A stretch of 44,999 nt of DNA, taken from Enterococcus sp. 5H. Its GTDB lineage: Bacteria; Bacillota; Bacilli; Lactobacillales; Enterococcaceae. Below, piece after piece: positions 36,548 through 43,167 of the stretch (position 1 is the stretch's first letter; each line of letters opens with the position of its first letter). The position numbers and the translations under genes were made by a program. The stretch lies in contig NZ_AMDP01000017.1 in the NCBI RefSeq assembly GCF_028128615.1, forward strand, positions 1 through 44,999, given 5' to 3'. The notes beneath the pieces were generated by a model. That model saw nothing but the letters and a program-made list of their open reading frames with translations, ran no database searches and was not told the DNA's origin.

Positions 36548-37654
36548 ATGAAAAAACTTATAAAGTACATAGTATCAGGTATCCTATTTTTAGTTTTATC
36601 CACTGTTGGTGTTCAAGTAATGCAGGCAGAGGAGAGTGTTCCGTATAGTGTAAAGCCGATTTTACCAAGTAATCAAATAGATAAAGAGCTTCAATATTTT
36701 GATTTAAAAATGAAACCCGGTGAAGAACAGACCATTGAAGTAGCGGTTTCTAATAGCTCAAATAAAGAAATTGAATTGGAGATGTCCACCGAAACAGCGA
36801 TCACCAATGTGAATGGTGTCATTGACTATGTTTCTTCTGAGAAAGATATCGTATTTGACCAAACATTACACTATCCTTTTTCTACGTTCACCAGTATGGC
36901 AGAAACAATTACCGTGCCAGCCAATGAAACAGTTAACGTACCGATTAAGATCAATATGCCTCAAGAAGAAATAACCGGAATGATTTTAGGGGGCATCAAA
37001 TTTACAGAAAAAAGTTCAGATTCACAAGAAGAATCCACTAATGGAATGGCGATTCGCAATCGATTTGCGTATATTATTGCAGTGAAATTAACAGAAGACG
37101 ATCAGCCTGTAGCGGGTGATTTACAGTTGAACAAAATTAAAGCCGATCAGGTCAGTTACCGAAATGTGATTAGTGCCAATCTGCAAAATCCAGAACCGGC
37201 ATTGATTAAAGATTTAGCTATTGAAGCAGAAGTAACGGCAGCAGGGTCCAGTAAAGTATTGTATCAGCAAACCAATCAAGATTTTAAAATGGCACCGAAT
37301 TCTAACTTTGATTTCCCAATTTACTTAGAAAATCAACCCCTTAAAGCAGGAAAATACACGCTACATTTAACAGCGACATCTGGGGAAGAAAAGTGGGACT
37401 TTACTCAGGACTTCGAGATAAGTAAGGATGAAGCGGCTCGACTAAACAAAGATTCAGCTATTGAATTAGAAGAGGGGGTCAATTGGCAATTATATCTGAT
37501 TATTGCTGGGTGTATCTTAGGTGGTATTGTTTTAGGAATAATTATTTGGCAAGTTCTCCGTCGACGTAAACAAGAAATACAAAAAGCAAATCAGAAAAAA
37601 AGACCACGTAAAAAAAATACAAAAACATCTCCTAGAAAAAATAAAAGTAAGTAA
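36548..37654 (+). CDS. DUF916/DUF3324 WxL-interacting membrane protein, copy C
   Basis: A 368-residue CscA-like protein: signal peptide to about residue 27, DUF916 (YSVKPILPSNQ...), DUF3324 (IKADQVSYRNVISANLQNPEP...), a transmembrane helix (about 313-336) and a roughly 30-residue Lys/Arg-rich tail. It would hold WxL proteins of the second set at the envelope. A terminator precedes it, so it may have its own promoter; GAAAGGTGAG precedes the ATG. Confidence 0.9.
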   Translation: MKKLIKYIVSGILFLVLSTVGVQVMQAEESVPYSVKPILPSNQIDKELQYFDLKMKPGEEQTIEVAVSNSSNKEIELEMSTETAITNVNGVIDYVSSEKDIVFDQTLHYPFSTFTSMAETITVPANETVNVPIKINMPQEEITGMILGGIKFTEKSSDSQEESTNGMAIRNRFAYIIAVKLTEDDQPVAGDLQLNKIKADQVSYRNVISANLQNPEPALIKDLAIEAEVTAAGSSKVLYQQTNQDFKMAPNSNFDFPIYLENQPLKAGKYTLHLTATSGEEKWDFTQDFEISKDEAARLNKDSAIELEEGVNWQLYLIIAGCILGGIVLGIIIWQVLRRRKQEIQKANQKKRPRKKNTKTSPRKNKSK

Positions 37655-37688
37655 AATAAAGCTGTTAAATCATAACCAATGAAGTGTT

Positions 37689-37783
37689 ACTTTAAACCTA
37701 AAATTGCCTTGAAAGTTAAAGTAGACTTTATTGGTTTAGCGAAAAAAAGGAAAAAATGTACTCCTTTGTTTCGTTAAACCAAT
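37689..37783 (+). other. Two hairpins between the DUF916 gene and the sortases
   Basis: ACTTTAA (37689-37695) pairs with 37716-37722. A longer stem of about 22 positions with few mismatches runs from ATTGGTTTA (37730-37738) to TAAACCAAT (37775-37783). Neither has a T-run, so simple termination is unlikely; a processing or regulatory leader for the sortase operon is possible. Confidence 0.45.
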
Positions 37784-37856
37784 AAATGAAATCGATAAAA
37801 AATTAGAACCTGTAACAATAATCGTTAGGTGGAGAGGACTCAGGAGGGGTGAATCT

Positions 37857-38990
37857 ATGCAACCAAAGAAAAAGCAGCCAGTACAGAAAAGAAAGCCGCA
37901 GAGAACTCAGGTGAAAGATAAAAAATCGTGGCGCAAGTTCCTAGTGGTCGCGTTATACATAGTCGGTATTAGTGTCATTTCTTATCCCTTTGTCAGTAAC
38001 GCTCTCTACAAACACGCCCAAAAACAAGCCATCACCCAATATGAAGACACGGTAGCCAATAAAGAACAAAAACAACAAGAATTAATCAAAAAAGAAATGC
38101 AACAATACAACGAAGGATTATTAGGAAATGCCACAACAGACTACGCCATTGAAGCCGAGCGAACGCTACTAAGTCCCAGCGATCATGCCAAGAAAAAAGA
38201 ACTGGGCGAGGTCATCGGAATTGTAGAAATCCCTAAAATCAACGTAGAACTTCCTATCTACAATGGTACCAATGAAGAACAAATTACTCGTGGAGCCGGT
38301 TTAATGCAGGGAACCTCTCTTCCCTATGGCGGCGAAAGTGCCCATAGTGTGTTATCCAGTCATCGTGGGTTACCCCAAGCAAAACTGTTTACCGACTTAC
38401 CCAAATTAGAGCTGGGCGATATGTTTTTTATTAAAGTAGAAAACGAAATACATAGCTATCAAGTCGATCAAATTGAAACCATTGACCCAAATGATTTTAG
38501 CCTACTAGGGATTGAAAATGGAGAAGATTACGTCACGCTTTTAACCTGCACACCCTATATGGTCAATACCCATCGGCTACTTGTCCGAGGCAAACGCGTC
38601 AATCCATACAAAAAAGAAGACCATCAAAAGGAAGCTAGAAAAGGCATTTGGGAACGAATCAAAAAGATTTTATTGTATGCATTATTAATTTTGGCGATTT
38701 TACTCTTCTTTTACTTAGTGAAACGTTATCGAGACAAACAAGCACAGAAAAAAGTAACGAAAGAAAAACAAACACAGAAAAATAAAAAAACAACAGAAAA
38801 GAGGGAGCGAGGTGCCCAACGAACAAAAAAAGACAGACCCAACCCGAACATCAAAAAAAAGAAAAAAGCGCCCATCGTCTCCAAACAAACAACTGGAACG
38901 ACCCAAAAAACAAGTTCCGTCAAAAAGAAACCGACCCGAACAGTCCAAAACAAAGAAGTCAAAAAAAGCAGAAAACGCCAAACTACCTAA
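37857..38990 (+). CDS. Class C-type sortase 1
   Basis: A 377-residue pilus-type transpeptidase. An N-terminal membrane helix (about 29-47), the catalytic domain with His169 (SSHRG), Cys231 (TLLTC) and Arg240, a second membrane helix (about 272-291) and a long basic tail are visible. The Cys-to-Arg spacing of nine fits class C enzymes. No DP(F/W/Y) lid motif is seen before the first catalytic strand. Its last 179 bases overlap the next sortase gene in another frame. GGAGGGGTG precedes the start. It probably cleaves sorting signals such as MPITG and links pilins. Confidence 0.9.
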   Translation: MQPKKKQPVQKRKPQRTQVKDKKSWRKFLVVALYIVGISVISYPFVSNALYKHAQKQAITQYEDTVANKEQKQQELIKKEMQQYNEGLLGNATTDYAIEAERTLLSPSDHAKKKELGEVIGIVEIPKINVELPIYNGTNEEQITRGAGLMQGTSLPYGGESAHSVLSSHRGLPQAKLFTDLPKLELGDMFFIKVENEIHSYQVDQIETIDPNDFSLLGIENGEDYVTLLTCTPYMVNTHRLLVRGKRVNPYKKEDHQKEARKGIWERIKKILLYALLILAILLFFYLVKRYRDKQAQKKVTKEKQTQKNKKTTEKRERGAQRTKKDRPNPNIKKKKKAPIVSKQTTGTTQKTSSVKKKPTRTVQNKEVKKSRKRQTT

Positions 38991-39897
38991 CCAAGTAAAA
39001 TCAGTTCAATCACAACAAAAAAAAGCCAAGAAAAAACAAAAAAGAAACCCGTTATTTCTCTTAATTATGCTGGTTGGTTTGAGTATTTTCGCCTACCCTT
39101 TTGTTAGTAATGGCTATTACAAATGGGTCCAACGCCAAGCCAATCAAGCCTATTTTGACGAAACTGGAAAACAAGATCAAGCCAGCCAAGCAGCGATTAA
39201 AGACGAAATGAGTGCCTACAATCAACGGCTGGCAGAAGAAAAATACCAAGAGCTGGAAATGCCGTTCTTAAAAGCCCAACGCGAACATCTAACAGATAGT
39301 AAGAGTCAAGAATTAGGCGAAGTTCTGTCCGTGGTAGAAATACCGAAAATCCGTGTGGAGTTGCCAGTATACAACGGTACAAGTGACCTTCAATTACAAT
39401 ATGGCGCAGGTTTACTCCAAGGAACCTCTATGCCGATTGGTGGGGTAAATTCTCACTCTGTTATCACAGGGCATCGTGGTTTACCTTCAGCGAAACTATT
39501 TACCGACTTACCGAAACTGGAAAAAGGGGATCAATTCTATCTCCACTTACAAGACGAGATCCATGCCTATGAAGTCGATCAAATCAAAGTCGTTGAACCA
39601 ACCGAAATGGATGATCTGAAAATCGTACCAGGAGAAGACTATGTGACACTGTTGACTTGTACACCTTATATGATCAATACCCATCGACTACTGGTTCGTG
39701 GACATCGCGTGCCCTATGAAAAAGATCAGCGATTGAAGGCTATTCATGAAGCGAAAAAACAGTTCTGGATCGAAATAGCCTTATATATTTTAGGTATATT
39801 GCTTGTTTTAGCCTTTGTTATTTGGCGAAAAAAACGAAAGAAACGTAAAAATGAAAAAGAGAAAGCTGCAGATAAGCGTGTGAACGGAAGGAGTTGA
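38812..39897 (+). CDS. Class C-type sortase 2
   Basis: A 361-residue sortase close in sequence to the preceding one (shared stretch AKLFTDLPKLE). An unusually long basic cytoplasmic N-terminus of about 80 residues precedes the first membrane helix (about 80-98). The catalytic residues are His221 (TGHRG), Cys283 (TLLTC) and Arg292. A second helix and Lys/Arg tail follow. Like sortase 1 it lacks an evident DPF/DPW lid. The start is GTG at 38812 with GAGGGAG just upstream, well inside the previous gene; a later start is possible but no other codon has as good a site. Confidence 0.85.
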   Translation: MPNEQKKTDPTRTSKKRKKRPSSPNKQLERPKKQVPSKRNRPEQSKTKKSKKAENAKLPNQVKSVQSQQKKAKKKQKRNPLFLLIMLVGLSIFAYPFVSNGYYKWVQRQANQAYFDETGKQDQASQAAIKDEMSAYNQRLAEEKYQELEMPFLKAQREHLTDSKSQELGEVLSVVEIPKIRVELPVYNGTSDLQLQYGAGLLQGTSMPIGGVNSHSVITGHRGLPSAKLFTDLPKLEKGDQFYLHLQDEIHAYEVDQIKVVEPTEMDDLKIVPGEDYVTLLTCTPYMINTHRLLVRGHRVPYEKDQRLKAIHEAKKQFWIEIALYILGILLVLAFVIWRKKRKKRKNEKEKAADKRVNGRS

Positions 39898-39905
39898 AGC
39901 ACTGA

Positions 39906-40868
39906 ATGAAAAAGACAAAAAGGAAAGGGCGCATGTTTCTTTCACGTCTTCTTTATTTGATGGGTCTATTCATTATTATGTGGTTACCATTTCAAGGCGT
40001 TTCACAGCAGCTACATCAAGAAAGTGAACTTCAACAATTAGCCGTTCAATTAGCAGATGGTGAGTTAAATGTGTCGGAAATTGAATCAACCTTAGTGAGT
40101 CAAAACACTGCGGCTGGTGAGTCAGGTTGGATTGATCCGTTTGCGGAAGCGGGCTCGTTTGAAGGTTATCCGGAAGCTGTTGGGATGATTGACATCCCTA
40201 AAATAGGTGAGAGACTGCCAGTGTATATTGGTGCAAGCGACTTTAATTTATCTAGAGGCGTGGCTCAAATCAGTGGGACTAGCTTACCCTTTAGCGGGAA
40301 AGACAGTCATACAGTCATTGCCGGACATCGAGGCTGGTATGGTCCGACACTCTTCTTGAATATTGATCAGTTATTTCCAGGAGATTTAATTTATCTTTCT
40401 TATTTAGGTGAAGAAGGTGTTTATTCCGTAACGGGATCAGAAGTTATTGAACCTTGGCAAACAGATAAACTTTTAGAAACGAATAAAAATGAAGAAATTT
40501 TGACGCTATTAACCTGTCATCCACTATTCTCATCAAAGCAGCGTTTACTTGTACATAGCCGAGCAGTATCTCAAGCAGAAATGGCCACTTTATTACAAGG
40601 ACAAGATTCGTTTGAAAATAGAAAAAACCTACCCGCACAATTAACGACAAGTGAACCGAAGCAACAGTCAACAGGTCAAATAAAAAATGAACCAACAGAA
40701 ACCATAGAAGCAATGGAAGTACCGAATAATGTTCTGACAGAAACACTGGTTAAAATTCGCCCGTACCAATATTTTATTTACTGGATTATTTTAGGTGCAG
40801 GAACGATGAGTGGTTTGTATACCATCTATAAATTAGTTTGGGACTTGGTTAGGAATCCAGCATCGTGA
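39906..40868 (+). CDS. Class C sortase 3, with DPF lid
   Basis: A 320-residue sortase with an N-terminal helix (about 11-29), a lid motif DPF at 77-79 (GWIDPFAEA), catalytic His141 (AGHRG), Cys204 (TLLTC) and Arg213, a linker and a C-terminal helix (about 293-312). The lid loop occupies the active site in known pilin sortases, so this one fits the classical class C pattern best. It starts eight bases after sortase 2, and GGAAGGAG lies just before. It is more distant from sortases 1 and 2 than they are from each other, suggesting a different substrate or step. Confidence 0.9.
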   Translation: MKKTKRKGRMFLSRLLYLMGLFIIMWLPFQGVSQQLHQESELQQLAVQLADGELNVSEIESTLVSQNTAAGESGWIDPFAEAGSFEGYPEAVGMIDIPKIGERLPVYIGASDFNLSRGVAQISGTSLPFSGKDSHTVIAGHRGWYGPTLFLNIDQLFPGDLIYLSYLGEEGVYSVTGSEVIEPWQTDKLLETNKNEEILTLLTCHPLFSSKQRLLVHSRAVSQAEMATLLQGQDSFENRKNLPAQLTTSEPKQQSTGQIKNEPTETIEAMEVPNNVLTETLVKIRPYQYFIYWIILGAGTMSGLYTIYKLVWDLVRNPAS

Positions 40869-40941
40869 TACATCTATAACCAGTTATCTAGTAACCAAGT
40901 ATAGAAATACATATTTAAACATATGAAAAGGAGATATAAGT

Positions 40942-42042
40942 ATGAAACGTTATTTAGGCATTTTTTTAGTGATGATTGGTTTTATTTCCGGCAACTCTTT
41001 AACTAACATCCCAACTTTTGCGAAAGAAACTAGTTTCTCAGTTAAAGCGAAAATACCAGCTAAGCAATGGGATCAGAAAAAAACGTATTTCGATGTACGT
41101 GTTACACCAGGTGAAGTTGAGAAGCTAGAGGTTGAACTGAGAAATAATACAGACGATGAAGTTAAAGTGGCGATTCAAGCAAATTCTGCTGTAACGGCAG
41201 ACGGCGGTGTGATCGATTATGAAACAACTGACTCGGAACTGGATGAGACGATGACGTATCCATTTTCTGAAATGGTGGAAGTTGATTCAGAAGTAACGCT
41301 AGCACCAAAAGAAACCAAAACAATTGCCGCTAAAGTAACAGTACCAGAGGAATCGTTTGATGGCATTATTTTAGGCAGCTTGCATTTTACTGAAATGAAG
41401 GAGACGAAAGCTTCTAAAACAAAAAAGGAAACAATTTTATCTCAAGTAGTTGGTGTTCAACTATCGGAAAATGATCATGAGGTTACAACGAAACTCGATT
41501 TGATACAGGCTAAAGCCGGACAGATAGATAACAGAAATGTCGTTTTGGCAGCCATTCAAAATCCCACCCCGAAAATTCTAAGTAATATGGTAGTGACAGC
41601 CGATGTATTTAAAGGAAATAGTAAGAAAAAACCGATCTATCACAATAAAAAAGAAAACCTAAATATGGCGCCGAATTCGACTTTTGACTACAGTATTTCA
41701 ACAGAAGATCAAGCCTTCAAGGCTGGCAAATATACAATGAAAATGACCGTTGAAGTTGATGGTGAGAAGCTGGATCTAGAGCAGAAATTTGAAATCAAGA
41801 AAGAAGAAGCCGAAAAATTTAACGCTAAAATGATTCAAGCAGAAAAACCAACTCATTTAATGGCATTCATCATTAGCGGAGTCTTATTAGTGGCTGGTAT
41901 TATTATTGCCAGTGTAGTCTTCTGGCTAGCACGTCAAAAGCAACAGCAAAAAAGAAAACAGACACGTAAAAAAGGAAAACGACCAATTAAGCGAACTAAA
42001 AAAACTACAAATACTAAAGTAAGAAGGAAAGGTCAGAAGTAA
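40942..42042 (+). CDS. DUF916/DUF3324 WxL-interacting membrane protein, copy D
   Basis: A 366-residue CscA-like protein with signal peptide to about residue 30, DUF916 (FSVKAKIPAKQ...), DUF3324 (QAKAGQIDNRNVVLAAIQNPTP), a membrane helix (about 305-330) and a basic tail of about 35 residues. AAAGGAG precedes the start. It is 73 bases after the sortases and has no WxL gene of its own next to it, unlike copies A and C, so it may serve the sortase-linked part of the locus or an already encoded WxL protein. Confidence 0.88.
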   Translation: MKRYLGIFLVMIGFISGNSLTNIPTFAKETSFSVKAKIPAKQWDQKKTYFDVRVTPGEVEKLEVELRNNTDDEVKVAIQANSAVTADGGVIDYETTDSELDETMTYPFSEMVEVDSEVTLAPKETKTIAAKVTVPEESFDGIILGSLHFTEMKETKASKTKKETILSQVVGVQLSENDHEVTTKLDLIQAKAGQIDNRNVVLAAIQNPTPKILSNMVVTADVFKGNSKKKPIYHNKKENLNMAPNSTFDYSISTEDQAFKAGKYTMKMTVEVDGEKLDLEQKFEIKKEEAEKFNAKMIQAEKPTHLMAFIISGVLLVAGIIIASVVFWLARQKQQQKRKQTRKKGKRPIKRTKKTTNTKVRRKGQK

Positions 42043-42147
42043 TACTAACAACTAAAAATAAGAAGGAATTCACGAAAAGTGCTAAGAGTTACCATGAACT
42101 TGTGAATGGATGATGATTGATATCTACTAGGTGCTCTTCAAATTTTT

Positions 42148-42410
42148 GAACCAAGTAGGTACTATTCTACATCAGTTCGTACCTCACTGTGTTTCATAGC
42201 AATTTCGGCTTATTTCCGAAGCTTTCAATTTCTAAAAGAAGCAACGCACATTCTGTGCCTTGTAGCGTTCATCATCGAATCACAGTATTCTTTGTGATTT
42301 AAGGCAAAGTAATCGAAATGAAATAGAGTGTCTGACTTTTTTACAATGTTTATTCGGATTTTCGCTGACATAGATATAATTCAGAGAATTATGCCTATGT
42401 CACTTTTTTA
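42148..42410 (+). repeat. Dispersed structured element, copy 2
   Basis: The head 42148-42221 matches 8255-8328 at 69 of 74 positions. 42185-42196 pairs with 42319-42330 and 42203-42208 with 42313-42318, closing a loop that holds different hairpins from copy 1 (GCACA...TGTGC near 42246-42258 and AATCACA...TTGTGATT near 42278-42299). A T-rich tail with ATTCGGATTT and a terminator-like stem (TGACATAG...CTATGTCA, 42366-42402, plus T-run) follow. It lies 105 bases after the last DUF916 gene and is probably also that operon's terminator. Confidence 0.75.
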
Positions 42411-43107
42411 TTTTATTCGATCAAAATTAAAGTATGATCAGTCTAATACTAGGGGAAGGTCCTAATCTTTGTAACAGATTATAATTTAATTATAAAAAAA
42501 TAAGTAAAATAGTTCGGAAAATATATAAGTGATTACAATTTTTGGAATCGAATGAATGTGGTAGATGGGCTAAATGGGAATATATCGCGTATAATCAAGG
42601 ATTTTGTTTAGTAATGTCTGTAATAAGAAATATCACAAAAAAGTCCGTTCATCCGACAAAAAAGGGGAATTTTATTTGTTTTTTTGAGCTATAATGAAAT
42701 AGAAAATAGATATTTTTGTGTAAAAGTTTCAAAAAAAAAAAATTAATCTAACAAGATTGAAACAGAGTAACCGTAGAAATGTGTTAAAGTATTTATCAGA
42801 GCATTTTTTGTAGTATATTTTACAAATTATTAAGCTTTGTATAATGTATGTTATGTTAAGAGTTCAAATGATAACCAGTAACTTGCCAAAAATGTTAATG
42901 ATCTCAACAATATAATGACAGGATACTTGAAAGTCTTGTTTTGTGCATAATTAATAGTTCATGTTCTCACGAATATAAAAAGTAGTAAAATCGAATAAGT
43001 TAAAAAGAATAAAGTACTGACAAGAAATTAGTTTCTTTTTAGTTCTTTATTATTTTTACTAATTAAAAAAAGAACATTTCGGATAACGTTTCCAAACAAA
43101 TTTATCA
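42411..43107. other. Long AT-rich non-coding region
   Basis: About 700 bases without a convincing gene on either strand. Several isolated TATAAT boxes occur (for example 42689-42694 and 42840-42845) without good -35 boxes. The hairpin at 43008-43057 suggests a transcript might end here. Confidence 0.4.
43008..43057 (+). terminator. Hairpin with T-rich tail in non-coding region
   Basis: AATAAAG-ACT...AAGAAA pairs with TTTCTT...AGT-CTTTATT, with small internal mismatches and a T-rich 3' side. No coding gene ends just upstream, so it may end a non-coding RNA or read-through from the sortase operon. Confidence 0.45.
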
Positions 43108-43109
43108 TT

Positions 43110-43118
43110 TGGTATAAT
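43110..43118 (+). promoter_or_regulatory. Extended -10 promoter of the Bsp-repeat gene
   Basis: TGG-TATAAT (TATAAT at 43113-43118) is a consensus extended -10 element 49 bases before the start codon. The -35 region is weak (TTTCCA about 18 bases upstream), as is usual for this type. Confidence 0.55.
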
Positions 43119-43167
43119 GTTTGACAATAGATAATAGAGCGAATAAAAAAAGAATAGGAGAGAATTA

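Noticed and set aside
38715-38981. Minus-strand frames rich in Phe and Cys opposite the sortase overlap
   Set aside because: They are the complement of Lys-rich codons and lack initiation signals.
43082-43096. Catabolite-repression (cre)-like sequence GGATAACGTTTCCA before the Bsp-repeat gene
   Set aside because: Three mismatches to the consensus, including symmetric positions; not convincing.
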